From positions 598,762 to 662,761 of the forward strand of contig NZ_KB913037.1 of NCBI RefSeq assembly GCF_000384295.1: DNA of 64,000 nt. The letters run 5' to 3'. This stretch comes from Amycolatopsis balhimycina FH 1894 (GTDB lineage Bacteria > Actinomycetota > Actinomycetes > Mycobacteriales > Pseudonocardiaceae). The notes below the pieces were generated by a model. The model was not told the DNA's origin, ran no database searches, and saw nothing but the letters and a program-made list of their open reading frames with translations. This document shows positions 55,803-64,000 of the stretch, piece by piece (the first letter of the stretch is position 1; each line of letters begins with the position of its first letter). Made by a program: the position numbers and the translations under genes.

Positions 55803-56620
55803 CACGCTCTTGGCTGCGGCCCTCGGTCGCCTTGCTGGTCAGCGCGGTGTTCTTCGTGCCGCTGTACCTGGTCCTGGCGAACGTGGTCAAGCGCGGCGAC
55901 CTGATCGCGAAGGAGCCGGCGTCACTGCCGTTGCCGCCGACGCTGGCGAACATCCACGCGGTGCTGACCCGGCCGGACGGCCTGTTCTGGGTCAGCCTGA
56001 CCAACAGCATCGTGGTGACGGTGCTGTCGATCCTGGTGCTCACCGTGCTGTCGGCGATGCTGGGCCACTACCTGGCGCGCTCGGGCAAGCGGTGGACGAA
56101 GGTCCTGACGCTGGTGCTGCTGGCCGGGCTGATGATCCCGCCGCAGGTCATCCTCATCCCGATCACCGACGTCCTGCGCGTCACGCACCTGATGGCGACG
56201 CTGCAGGGCCTGATCCTGTTCAACGTCGGGTACTACGTGCCGTTCGGGGTGTTCGTGTTCTCGGGATTCATTCGCAGCGTCCCGGTGGAACTGGAGGAAG
56301 CGGCACGCCTGGACGGCGCGAGCCGGATGCAGGTGTTCTGGCGGGTGGTGTTCCCGCTGCTGCGCCCGGCGACGGCGTCGGTGCTGATCTTCCTCGGCGT
56401 GTGGATCTGGAACGACTTCATCGACCCGCTGATCATCCTCGGGCCCAGCCAGGGAACGACGATCACCACGGGCATCTACCGGTCCATCGGCCAGTACCAG
56501 GCGGATCTCGGGAGCGTGTTCGCGCTGATGTTCCTGGCGACGTTGCCGGTGCTGATCTTTTATCTGGCGCTGCAGAAACAGTTCGTGAAGGGCTTGACGG
56601 GCGGCGCGACGAAGGGGTGA
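55799..56620 (+). CDS. sugar ABC transporter permease (MalG-like)
   Basis: 273 residues and six helices. The EAA loop is PVELEEAARLDGASRMQVFW, and MIPPQVILIPITDVLRVTHL with YYVPFGVFVFSGFIRS before it are MalG-type segments. The C-terminal FYLALQKQFVKGLTGGATKG is the conserved family ending. It is coupled to the previous permease and ends the GH36 operon. Confidence 0.92.
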   Translation: MTRSWLRPSVALLVSAVFFVPLYLVLANVVKRGDLIAKEPASLPLPPTLANIHAVLTRPDGLFWVSLTNSIVVTVLSILVLTVLSAMLGHYLARSGKRWTKVLTLVLLAGLMIPPQVILIPITDVLRVTHLMATLQGLILFNVGYYVPFGVFVFSGFIRSVPVELEEAARLDGASRMQVFWRVVFPLLRPATASVLIFLGVWIWNDFIDPLIILGPSQGTTITTGIYRSIGQYQADLGSVFALMFLATLPVLIFYLALQKQFVKGLTGGATKG

Positions 56621-56624
56621 GCGG

Positions 56625-56694
56625 CGCTCTCTCCCGAGAGCGGTGATCACTCACGTCGCGCGGCGGTGCTCACGTTCGAGAGCGCTGCTCACCA
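56625..56694. repeat. repeated palindromic motifs between convergent genes
   Basis: A 7-bp hairpin CGCTCTC-TCCC-GAGAGCG (56625-56642) starts five bases after the stop of the sugar permease gene and may terminate it. The GAGAGCG motif followed by TG(A/C)TCAC recurs at about 56678-56692, and a GTGCTCACG unit lies between. The units look like degraded copies of one short palindromic repeat. Confidence 0.5.
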
Positions 56695-56715
56695 TGGCCG
56701 CGAAACCGCCGGCCG

Positions 56716-58353
56716 TCACAACTCGCGAACCTTGCCCGCGTCGACCTCCAGCCGGCGCGTCACGTGGACGGCGTCGAGCATCCGGCGGTCATGGGTCACC
56801 AGCAGAAGCGTCCCCGGGTACCTGTCCAGCGCCGCCTCGAGCTGCTCGATCGCCGGCAGGTCCAGGTGGTTGGTCGGCTCGTCCAGCACCAGCAGGTTCA
56901 CCCCTCGCGCCTGCAGCAACGCCAGCGCCGCCCGCGTCCGCTCCCCCGGCGAAAGCGTCGCCGCCGACCGCAGCACGTGCGCGGCCTTCAACCCGAACTT
57001 CGCCAGCAACGTCCGCACTTCGGCGTCGGCGAGCTCCGGCACCTCCCGCGCGAACGCCTCCGCGAGCGGGACGTCACCCAGGAACAACCGCCGGGCCTGG
57101 TCGACCTCGCCGACCACGACACCCGGCCCGAGCGCGCAAGAACCCTCGTCCGGCGGAACCCGGCCGAGCAGCGCCGCCAAGAGCGTCGACTTGCCGGACC
57201 CGTTCGCCCCGGTGATGGCGACCTTGTCCGCCCAGTCGATCTGCAGGTCCACCGGCCCGAGCGTGAACCCGCCTCGGCGGACGACCGCACCGCGCAGGGT
57301 CGCGACCACCGCTCCGGCACGCGGAGCGGCGGCGATCTCCATCCGCAGCTCCCACTCCTTGCGCGGCTCGTCCACGGTCTCCAGGCGCTCGATCATCCGA
57401 TCGGTCTGCCGCGCCTTCGACGCCTGCTTCTCGGTGGCTTCCGAGCGGAACTTACGCGCGGCCTTGTCGTTGTCGGGCTGCTTCCGGCGGGCGTTCTTGA
57501 CGCCCTTCTCCATCCACGCCCGCTGCATCCGCCCGCGCGCCTCCAACGCGGCCTTCGTGTCGGCGTACTCGTCGTACTCCTCACGCGCGTGCCGCCGCGC
57601 GACCTCACGCTCCTCGAGATACGCCTCGTAACCGCCGCCGTAGACGTTCACCTGCTGCTGCGCCAGATCCAGCTCGACGACGCGGTCCACGGTCCGGGCC
57701 AGGAACTCGCGGTCGTGGCTGACCAGCACGGTCGCCGCCCGCAACCCCGACACGAACCGCTCCAGCCGGGCCAGCCCGTCCAGGTCCAGGTCGTTGGTCG
57801 GCTCGTCGAGCAGGAACACGTCGTACCGGCTCAGCAGCAGCGACGCCAGCCCCGCCCGGGCGGCCTGGCCGCCCGACAGCGACGTCATCGGCTGGTCCAG
57901 ATCGACCGTGAGCCCCAGGTCGGCGGCCACTTCGGCGGCCCGGTCGTCGAGATCGGCGCCGCCGAGAGCCAGCCACCGGTCCAGTGCCGCGGCATACTCG
58001 TCGTCCGCACCCGCCGAGCCCGCGGTGAGCGCCTCGGTCGCCGTGTCGAGGTCCACCTGCGCCGCCGAGACGCCGGTGCGCCGGGCCAGGAACCCCCGCA
58101 CCGACTCGCCCTCCCGTCGCTCCGGCTCCTGGGGCAGGTGCCCGACGGTCGCGGTCGGCGGGTTCAGGCGGATCTCGCCGCCGTCCGGCTTCGCGAGCCC
58201 GGCCAGGGTCCGCAGGAGCGTCGACTTGCCGGCGCCGTTGACGCCGACCAGGCCGACGACGTCGCCGGGTGCGACCACGAGATCGAGTCCGGAGAAGAGG
58301 GTGCGGTCACCGTGGCCCGAGGCCAGGTCCTTCGCGACGAGAGTTGCGCTCAT
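56716..58353 (-). CDS. ABC-F family ATPase
   Basis: 545 residues with two ABC domains and no membrane segment. First domain: Walker [18 protein letters not shown], signature TSLSGGQAARAGLASLLL, Walker B FLLDEPTNDLDL. Second: Walker A ITGANGSGKSTLLAALL, signature TLSPGERTRAALALLQ, Walker B LVLDEPTNHLDL. Between them (about 245-330) is a long charged helical linker rich in Lys/Arg, the position of the P-site tRNA-interaction motif. ABC-F proteins act on ribosomes, either rescuing stalled translation or protecting against ribosome-targeting antibiotics; no adjacent antibiotic cluster indicates which. Confidence 0.93.
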   Translation of the reverse strand: MSATLVAKDLASGHGDRTLFSGLDLVVAPGDVVGLVGVNGAGKSTLLRTLAGLAKPDGGEIRLNPPTATVGHLPQEPERREGESVRGFLARRTGVSAAQVDLDTATEALTAGSAGADDEYAAALDRWLALGGADLDDRAAEVAADLGLTVDLDQPMTSLSGGQAARAGLASLLLSRYDVFLLDEPTNDLDLDGLARLERFVSGLRAATVLVSHDREFLARTVDRVVELDLAQQQVNVYGGGYEAYLEEREVARRHAREEYDEYADTKAALEARGRMQRAWMEKGVKNARRKQPDNDKAARKFRSEATEKQASKARQTDRMIERLETVDEPRKEWELRMEIAAAPRAGAVVATLRGAVVRRGGFTLGPVDLQIDWADKVAITGANGSGKSTLLAALLGRVPPDEGSCALGPGVVVGEVDQARRLFLGDVPLAEAFAREVPELADAEVRTLLAKFGLKAAHVLRSAATLSPGERTRAALALLQARGVNLLVLDEPTNHLDLPAIEQLEAALDRYPGTLLLVTHDRRMLDAVHVTRRLEVDAGKVREL

Positions 58354-58498
58354 GAGGTAGCCGAGTCTACGACCCCGTGGTGAAGTGTCAGATCAAGGTC
58401 AAAGCCACCGGCTGTGTGTGTCCCGTGGCGCCTTGATCACTCAGTGTGGGTACCCTGTTCGGTTGTCAGTCCCCCGCGCAGTGAGGTCGGTGAACAGC

Positions 58499-59410
58499 AT
58501 GGGCGAACCCGCTCCCCCGGTCACCCTCGGCCGCAGGCCGAAACCGAGGGAAGGCCGCCCCTCCGCGCCCCGGCCCACGGTCAGCCGGCGCCGCGAGGTC
58601 AGCCACGCCAGCGCGCGGTCGCTGCTGATGACCGTGCTCGGCGAGTACGCGCTGCCGCGGGACAAGCCGGTCTGGACGTCAATGCTCGTCGAGGTGCTGG
58701 GTCTCCTCGACATCGAGGAGAAGTCGGCGCGGCAGGCACTGGCCCGCTCGGCCGCCGAGGGCTGGGTGGTGTCCGAGCGCGTCGGGCGGCGCGTGCGCTG
58801 GTCGCTGACCCCGCCCGGGCGGCGCCTGCTGACCGAGGGCGCCGACCGGATCTACGCGTTCGGCCGCGAGGAACGCCGCTGGAACGGGCAGTGGCTGATG
58901 CTGATCGTCTCCGTGCCGGAAGCGAAGCGCGACCTGCGGCACCGGCTCCGCACGCGCCTGACCTGGGCGGGCTTCGGCTCGCCGGTCGCCGGCGTGTGGG
59001 TGAGCCCGGACCTGTCCCGCCAGCGGGAGGCCCAGCAGATCGTCAGCGAGCTCGGCCTCGACGCCCAGGCGATGTCGTTCACCGCGGCATACGGCGAGGT
59101 CGGCGAGCAGGAGTCCATGGTCGCCCGGTCCTGGGACCTGAGCGAGCTGAAGGACCGCTACGAGGACTTCATCGACCGGTTCACCGGCCTGCACCCCACC
59201 GGCGGCCGCGCGGTGCTGCGGGCGCAGACGGAGCTGGTGCACGAGTGGCGCCGGTTCCCGTTCCTCGACCCGCAGCTGCCCGCCGACCTCCTCCCGGCGA
59301 AGTGGAGCGGGACGAAGGCGGCGGAGCTGTTCCATCACAAACACGTCGACTGGCGCCCGGAGGCCCAGCAGTATTGGGACGACATCGTCGAAGCCGAAGA
59401 AGCAGGGTGA
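58499..59410 (+). CDS. PaaX-family transcriptional regulator
   Basis: About 303 residues. It has a winged helix around ARSLLMTVLGEYALPRDKPV and EKSARQALARSAAEGWVVSE, then WNGQWLMLIVSVPEAKRDLR and LTWAGFGSPVAGVWVSPD, the central PaaX domain. The C-terminal domain contains LVHEWRRFPFLDPQLP. PaaX repressors respond to phenylacetyl-CoA-like acyl-CoA effectors. The start is uncertain: ATG 58499 has GAGG 12 nt upstream, while GTG 58490 adds three residues. The stop is 2 bp before an enoyl-CoA hydratase start, so they are cotranscribed. AGATCAAGG/CCTTGATCA arms at about 58391-58440 could be the operator. Confidence 0.88.
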   Translation: MGEPAPPVTLGRRPKPREGRPSAPRPTVSRRREVSHASARSLLMTVLGEYALPRDKPVWTSMLVEVLGLLDIEEKSARQALARSAAEGWVVSERVGRRVRWSLTPPGRRLLTEGADRIYAFGREERRWNGQWLMLIVSVPEAKRDLRHRLRTRLTWAGFGSPVAGVWVSPDLSRQREAQQIVSELGLDAQAMSFTAAYGEVGEQESMVARSWDLSELKDRYEDFIDRFTGLHPTGGRAVLRAQTELVHEWRRFPFLDPQLPADLLPAKWSGTKAAELFHHKHVDWRPEAQQYWDDIVEAEEAG

Positions 59411-59412
59411 GC

Positions 59413-60192
59413 ATGACTGAGCAGGTCCGCCTCGACCGTGATGGCGGGCTCGCCGTCCTGACCATCGACGCCCCGCCGCTGAACCTCTACACGGCTTCGC
59501 TGCAGTCCTCGCTCGCTTCGGCGATCGGCACGCTGGAAGACGCTCCCGCGCGGGCACTGCTCATCCGCGCCGAGGGCAAGATCGTCAGCGGCGGCGTGGA
59601 CGTCTCGCTGTTCGACGCCCAGGGCTCGCCCGCCGAAGCGAAAGTGCTGTTCGACGAGATGCTGGCGGTGCCGGACCGGATCGCGGCACTGCCGTTCCCG
59701 ACGGTGTTCGCCGCCCACGGCCTGTGCCTGACCTGGGCGTTCGAGGTCGCGGTGGCCTGCGACATCATCCTCGCCGCCTCGCGCGCGAAGTTCGGGCTGG
59801 TCGAGAAGGTCGTCGGGCTCACCCCGACCATGGGCGGCACCCAGCGCCTCGCCGCACGGGCCGGCGTCGGGCGGGCCAAGGAGTTCGTGATGACCGGCGA
59901 CACCTACGACGCGGCCACGCTGGAGCGCTGGAACGTCGTCAACCGCGTGCTGCCGGACGAAGGTTTCGACGCGGCCGCACGGGCGTTCGCCCAGCGCCTG
60001 GCCGAGGGCCCCACGCGCGCCCACGCGGCGACCAAGCGCGTCCTCGACCACTACTCGGCGGGCGGCGTCCCCGAGGCGAACGCGCACATCACGACGATCG
60101 CGGCTTCGCTCTTCGAAACCGAGGACCTCCGCAACGCCGTGAAGTCGTTCCTGGCCGATGGGCCGGGGAAAGCCACGTTCTCGGGACATTAA
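59413..60192 (+). CDS. enoyl-CoA hydratase/isomerase family protein
   Basis: 259 residues of the crotonase fold. The oxyanion-hole regions read LLIRAEGKIVSGGVDVSLFD and TVFAAHGLCLTWAFEVAVAC, followed by DIILAASRAKFGLVEKVVGL and TPTMGGTQRLAARAGVGRAK. The usual catalytic glutamates of ECH1 are not clearly both present (Glu in LVEKVVG is; the loop LTWAFE has the second candidate), so it may be an isomerase or hydratase of an unusual acyl-CoA. It is cotranscribed with the PaaX regulator and followed by a strong terminator. Confidence 0.88.
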   Translation: MTEQVRLDRDGGLAVLTIDAPPLNLYTASLQSSLASAIGTLEDAPARALLIRAEGKIVSGGVDVSLFDAQGSPAEAKVLFDEMLAVPDRIAALPFPTVFAAHGLCLTWAFEVAVACDIILAASRAKFGLVEKVVGLTPTMGGTQRLAARAGVGRAKEFVMTGDTYDAATLERWNVVNRVLPDEGFDAAARAFAQRLAEGPTRAHAATKRVLDHYSAGGVPEANAHITTIAASLFETEDLRNAVKSFLADGPGKATFSGH

Positions 60193-60205
60193 CGCGGCGG
60201 CTCGT

Positions 60206-60243
60206 GTTCAGCCCGCTGAACAGATTTGTTCAGCGGGCTGAAC
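60206..60243 (+). terminator. intrinsic terminator after the PaaX/ECH operon
   Basis: Arms 60206-60221 and 60228-60243 form a perfect 16-bp stem (GTTCAGCCCGCTGAAC each way) with a 6-nt loop, followed by CCCTTTCTTTT. The arms are themselves palindromic-like. Confidence 0.9.
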
Positions 60244-60341
60244 CCTTTCTTTTGCCGTCAAAGAACATCTTGACCAACAGTGGTCTGGACCATGACACTG
60301 TGGACAACGCGCCCCCAGACACCGTCGTCTCGAGGAGAGCC

Positions 60342-61514
60342 ATGTCCCGCTTTCGCAAGGTCTTCACTTGGGGTGCACTGATCCCCTTGGCATTGGGTCT
60401 GACCGCCACACCGGCGCCCGCTGCCCCGGCGACGTTCACCCACCCGGGAGTACTGGTCAGCCGCCCACAGCTGGACTTCGTCAAGACCAAGGTGAAGGCC
60501 GGCGCCCAGCCCTGGAAAGCGGCGTACGACCAGACTTTGGCGAGCGCCTACGCCTCACTTTCCCGGACACCGAAACCGCGTTCGGTGGTCGAATGCGGCT
60601 CGTACTCGAACCCCAACTACGGCTGCACGGACGAGCGCGAAGACGCAATAGCGGCATACACGGACGCGCTGATCTGGTACATCTCGGGCGACGCCCGTTA
60701 CGCACAGAAGGCGATTGCGCTGATGGACGCGTGGTCGGCGGTGATCACGAGCCACACCAACAGCAACGCACCACTGCAGACGGGCTGGGCAGGCTCGTCG
60801 TGGCCCCGCGCGGCGGAAATCATCAGGTACACGTATCCGAGCTGGCCGAACTCCGGCCGGTTCGCGACGATGCTGCGCAATGTCTACCTGAGCAAGGTCA
60901 TCAACGGCAGCAACAGCAACGGAAACTGGGAACTGTCCATGATGGAGGCCGCGATCGGCATCTCGGTGTTCCTGGAGGACAGGACGAGCTTCGACAAGGC
61001 GGTTTCGCGGTACCGCAACCGCGTCGCGGCGTACGTGTATTTGTCTTCGGACGGTTCCCTGCCGAAGACGGTCCCCGGCAGCGGCTTGTCGTCCCGCGAC
61101 CAGATCGTGGCGTACTGGCAGGGCCAGTCGACGTTCGTGGACGGCCTCACCCAGGAGACCTGCCGCGACTTCACCCACACGGGCTACGGCATAGCGGCGA
61201 TCGCCGACGTGGCGGAGACGCTGCACATCCAGGGCGAAGACGTCTACTCCACGGACGTCGGCACGCGCCTGCGCCAGGCCCTGGGCTTCCAGTCGAAGTA
61301 CCAACTGGGCGCGGCGGTCCCCAGCTGGCTGTGTTCAGGCCACTTGAACCTCGGCCTCGGCCCGGTGACGGAGGTGGGCTTCAACGCGCTCCACACGCGC
61401 TTGGGCACAGCAATGGCGAACACGCAGACACTGACGGAGCACCAGCGCCCGGCGGGCACGAACAACCTGTTCGTGGCCTGGCAGACCCTGACACACGCAG
61501 CCAACCCGGCTTGA
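60342..61514 (+). CDS. secreted alginate-lyase-like polysaccharide lyase
   Basis: 390 residues. A Sec signal peptide (SRFRKVFTWGALIPLALGL, cleavage near PAPAAPA at about residue 27) precedes an (alpha/alpha)-toroid-type domain of the alginate_lyase (PF05426) kind: FTHPGVLVSRPQLDFVKTKV, EREDAIAAYTDALIWYISGD, NWELSMMEAAIGISVFLED, and ETCRDFTHTGYGIAAIADV with the conserved H/Y-type catalytic stretch. GAGGAGA precedes the ATG. It probably cleaves a uronate-containing polysaccharide outside the cell; the exact substrate is unclear. Confidence 0.85.
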   Translation: MSRFRKVFTWGALIPLALGLTATPAPAAPATFTHPGVLVSRPQLDFVKTKVKAGAQPWKAAYDQTLASAYASLSRTPKPRSVVECGSYSNPNYGCTDEREDAIAAYTDALIWYISGDARYAQKAIALMDAWSAVITSHTNSNAPLQTGWAGSSWPRAAEIIRYTYPSWPNSGRFATMLRNVYLSKVINGSNSNGNWELSMMEAAIGISVFLEDRTSFDKAVSRYRNRVAAYVYLSSDGSLPKTVPGSGLSSRDQIVAYWQGQSTFVDGLTQETCRDFTHTGYGIAAIADVAETLHIQGEDVYSTDVGTRLRQALGFQSKYQLGAAVPSWLCSGHLNLGLGPVTEVGFNALHTRLGTAMANTQTLTEHQRPAGTNNLFVAWQTLTHAANPA

Positions 61515-61632
61515 TCTTGCATCTCGGTCCGTCTGGCGGTGTTTCCGCAGGTCAGGCGGGCCGAGGACCCTGGTTGCGGGGCCGTTTGGCGGGCACGCTA
61601 AAGTACTTTCACGCACTCAGGGAGTGCGGGTC

Positions 61633-61706
<74 letters not shown>

Positions 61707-61718
61707 CGGACGCAGATG

Positions 61719-61760
61719 GCCGCTCGACCTGGGTGAAAGCCCAGTTCAGGCGGCTTTTTT
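61719..61760 (+). terminator. terminator of tRNA-Pro
   Basis: Outer arms GCCGC (61719-61723) / GCGGC (61750-61754) and inner arms CTGGG (61729-61733) / CCCAG (61740-61744) form a two-part stem, followed by six T residues (61755-61760). Confidence 0.85.
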
Positions 61761-62184
61761 GCGTTCCGCTCTTGATCTTGCGGTTGATCATGAGCAGGCC
61801 CCCTTGGGGACCATATGGGGACCAGGTCAGGTTTTGAGGGCGTGCAGCGCACTTGACTCTGCTGATGCAGCGCCAGGCGATCATGCTCTGACGAGTGAAT
61901 CCGACCGTTGAACTGGCACCTGAGACCACACGCCACCACGAACGTGAGTGGCAGTAGGTCCGGCATGGCGGCCCCCCGACGAACATCGACGGCACCGCCG
62001 AAGCAGGAGCAGCAGGCCGAGGTTACCGGCGCGTCCACGCAGTCCTGCTGCGTGCGCCAGCGGTCCCGGCCCGGTGGCTGCCTTGGCCTCCATCCAGTTG
62101 GTCACCACCGTGCCAATAGACAACCGGCGCTCGCCGCATTGATGAATTTGAAGGTCCGCTCCCATGCAGCGTCTGTCTGCGGTT
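61761..62184. other. 424-bp non-coding stretch between tRNA-Pro and the TPR gene
   Basis: No convincing coding frame on either strand. It is less GC-rich than the surroundings. It contains a second copy of the tRNA segment AGCGCACTTGACT (61846-61858) and two GGGGACC repeats around 61806-61823. It could be the scar of an element integrated at the tRNA gene, but no integrase frame is intact here. Confidence 0.4.
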
Positions 62185-64000
62185 TCATCCGTCGCTCGCT
62201 GCGGCTTGCATGGTCCAGTAGGCGAGATTGTGGCGGGTGATCTGGGTGTTGGGGTGTTCGACGCCCAGTACCCGCTCCCTCACCGGCAGCAGTTCTGCGA
62301 ATAAGTCACGCGCCCCAGCGGAATCTCCCGTCTGCCCGGTCCAGTGGGCCAGGTGGTGGCGGGTGGTCAGGGTGTCGGGGTGTTCGGCGCCCAGCACTCG
62401 CTCCCGCACCGGTAGCAGCGCGGTGAACAGATCCCATGCGCCGACGGTGTCGCCGGCGTGTGCGGTCCAGTGGGCGAGGTTGTGGCGGGTGGTCAAAGTG
62501 TGGGGGTGTTCGGCGCCCAGTACCCGTTCTCGGACCGCCAGAAGTTGGGCGTTCTGTTCGCGTGCCGCGACGGTGGCACCGGTCAGCCCAGTCCAGTAGG
62601 CGAGGTTGTGGCGGGTGGTCAGAGTGTCGGGGTGTTCGGCGCCCAGCGCTCGCTCCCCAATCGTCAGCAGGTCGGTGTACAGGTCGCGCGCTCCGGCCGT
62701 ATTCCCGAGGTACCCGGTCCAGCGGGTTAGATTGTAGTGGCACTTCAGGGTGAAAGGATGTTCGGCGCCCAGCGTCCGTTTCGCCACGGGCAACAGGTCG
62801 GTGAACATAGCGCGGAGGAAGGCGAAGTCAAACTCCTGGCCGGGCCAATACGGAATGTTGTGGCGGACTGTCACGGTGCCGGGATGCTCGGCGTCCATTA
62901 CCTGCTCTTGCATCGACCGCAGATGCGGGTACACATCGTGTATTGCGGCGGGGTTCTCTGCCTTCTCGGTCCAGAATGCTGTGTTGTAGCGGCCGACTAT
63001 GGTTTCGAGGTGTTCGGCGCCCAGGACCCGCTGCTGCACTATCAGCAACTCGGTTGCCAGGTCACGTGCCCCGACGATATCTCCGGCCTGCCCGGTCCAG
63101 TAGGCGTGTCGTGAGCGGGTGGCCAGCGTGTCGAGGTGTTCTGCGCCCACCACCCGCTGCTGTACCGTCGCCAGGTCCGCGCACAGGTCGCGCGCCCGGG
63201 AGTAGTCCCCGGCGTGGCCGGTGAACAACGACATGTTGTAGTAGGTGGCCAGGGTGTCGGGGTGTTCGGCGCCCAGTACCCGCCGCTGCGCCTGGAGAAG
63301 CTCGGTGTACAGGTCGCGTGCGCTGGCGGTGTCACCGGCGTGTCCGGTCCAGCGAGCGAGGCTCTCATGGGTGGCCAGGGTGTCGGGGTGGTCGGTGCCC
63401 AGTACTCGTTGTTCCACCAGCAGCAGCTCCGCGAACAGGTCACGGGCCACGTGGTGCTGGGTGGTCACACTGACGACAGTGCGTGGTTCGGTCGGAAACG
63501 CCGCGCCGAGCAGAATGTGGGCGGCCTTCACCCATTCCCTGGTAGCGCTCGGTGTCCGGAACTGGTCACGGGTGACGGCCTGGACCAGACGGTGCATGCT
63601 GACCGTCATGGTCGCGGCCCGGACAGGGGCCATCAGGCTGTAGGCCATGACCTCCCCCACCGCGCGGTGCCTTGCGAGCTCGTCATCGAGCAGCACCGAC
63701 AACGGCTCGACAGCGTCAGACAACCTGCCCTCGACACGGTGTAGCGGGGTGAAAAGGTGGTGAACCGGAATCGCGTCGGGTGCATAGAAGCACACAACGT
63801 TCAGCAGTGCCCGTGCGGTCGGGGTCAGCCGGTCGAATGCTAACTGCCAGGTGGTGGCCACCGTGTGCGGATAGTCCGGAGGCCGGCCTTCCTGGTGCAG
63901 CTCGGTTCTGCGGCTGCGGTACAGGCGCAGATAGGTGGCCAGAGTCACCGCGCCGGCCCGGGTGAACGCCCCCGCCTGGGCCAGCGCCAGCGGCATTCCA
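62185..64000 (-). CDS. STAND-like protein with C-terminal TPR array (partial, runs off the window)
   Basis: At least 604 residues; the N-terminus lies beyond 64000. The visible start PLALAQAGAF, followed by PPDYPHTVATTWQLAFDRLT and LLNVVCFYAPDAIPVHHLF, matches the helical region after the NB-ARC ATPase in actinomycete STAND proteins, including FxSxx-COOH-system TPR proteins. From about residue 195 come ten tandem 42-residue units of kinesin-light-chain-type TPR, each built on VLGAEHPDTLTTRHNLAYWT plus a GARDLFAELLPVRER helix. Units 7-10 are most alike, suggesting recent expansion; units 4 and 5 have drifted. The expected role is ligand sensing in signalling or defence; no effector domain is visible in this portion. 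Confidence 0.82.
   Translation of the reverse strand, partial: GMPLALAQAGAFTRAGAVTLATYLRLYRSRRTELHQEGRPPDYPHTVATTWQLAFDRLTPTARALLNVVCFYAPDAIPVHHLFTPLHRVEGRLSDAVEPLSVLLDDELARHRAVGEVMAYSLMAPVRAATMTVSMHRLVQAVTRDQFRTPSATREWVKAAHILLGAAFPTEPRTVVSVTTQHHVARDLFAELLLVEQRVLGTDHPDTLATHESLARWTGHAGDTASARDLYTELLQAQRRVLGAEHPDTLATYYNMSLFTGHAGDYSRARDLCADLATVQQRVVGAEHLDTLATRSRHAYWTGQAGDIVGARDLATELLIVQQRVLGAEHLETIVGRYNTAFWTEKAENPAAIHDVYPHLRSMQEQVMDAEHPGTVTVRHNIPYWPGQEFDFAFLRAMFTDLLPVAKRTLGAEHPFTLKCHYNLTRWTGYLGNTAGARDLYTDLLTIGERALGAEHPDTLTTRHNLAYWTGLTGATVAAREQNAQLLAVRERVLGAEHPHTLTTRHNLAHWTAHAGDTVGAWDLFTALLPVRERVLGAEHPDTLTTRHHLAHWTGQTGDSAGARDLFAELLPVRERVLGVEHPNTQITRHNLAYWTMQAAASDG

Noticed and set aside
58385..58440. 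Riboswitch or tRNA-like structure before the PaaX gene
   Set aside because: Only a short inverted AGATCAAGG/CCTTGATCA pair is present; it fits a PaaX operator better than a structured RNA.

Overview
The window is high-GC actinomycete DNA, most consistent with Amycolatopsis or a close relative in the Pseudonocardiales. The evidence is the strong GC bias at third codon positions, frequent GTG/TTG starts with GTGA/ATGA stop-start overlaps, DmdR/IdeR-type iron boxes, TetR/MarR/IclR/PaaX regulators, LLM flavin oxidoreductases, zinc-free ribosomal protein paralogues and a very large hydroxamate-siderophore NRPS. The genus is inferred from gene content; no marker gene such as 16S rRNA is present.

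Left part (1-22.8 kb): the tail of a zinc-starvation operon (L31B, cysteine-free L32 and a collapsed COG0523 metallochaperone gene), a secreted lectin-fold protein, a histidine-rich protein, a MarR-MFS-hydrolase operon, a PLP-decarboxylase/GPH-transporter pair, a TetR-controlled LLM/DUF2236 pair, an IclR regulator, a polytopic membrane protein, a complete IS1380-type insertion sequence directly behind an ssuCBAD sulfonate operon, a LysR/metallo-beta-lactamase pair, and small enzyme, DinB and permease genes. A C-terminal quinone-oxidoreductase scrap lies among the last of these.

Centre (22.8-51.3 kb): one iron-regulated siderophore locus. It holds a heterodimeric ABC exporter whose two subunits have complementary degenerate ATP sites, MbtH, a Tat/lipoprotein siderophore-binding protein, aspartate decarboxylase PanD, a single 5,689-residue five-module NRPS, a FecCD-type permease pair with its ATPase, a DinB protein, an ornithine N-monooxygenase and an N-formyltransferase. 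Six candidate iron boxes mark its promoters. Reading the adenylation pockets by eye gives N-methyl-X / Ser / N-methyl-X / beta-alanine / (hydroxy)ornithine. The predicted beta-alanine module is matched by panD three bases behind the NRPS stop codon. The predicted product is a formyl-hydroxamate pentapeptide containing beta-alanine and two N-methylated residues, and I cannot assign it confidently to a known siderophore.

Right part (51.3-64 kb): a GH36 alpha-galactosidase with a binding-protein-dependent sugar ABC transporter, an ABC-F protein, a PaaX regulator with an enoyl-CoA hydratase, a secreted alginate-lyase-like protein, tRNA-Pro(GGG), and the C-terminal part of a STAND/TPR protein cut by the window edge.

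A recurrent feature is near-perfect short palindromes. Two related 49-nt hairpins (5.1 and 13.4 kb) differ by four fully compensatory base-pair changes. An unrelated 28-bp perfect palindrome sits in frame inside one of the two NRPS methyltransferase domains and is absent from its paralogue.
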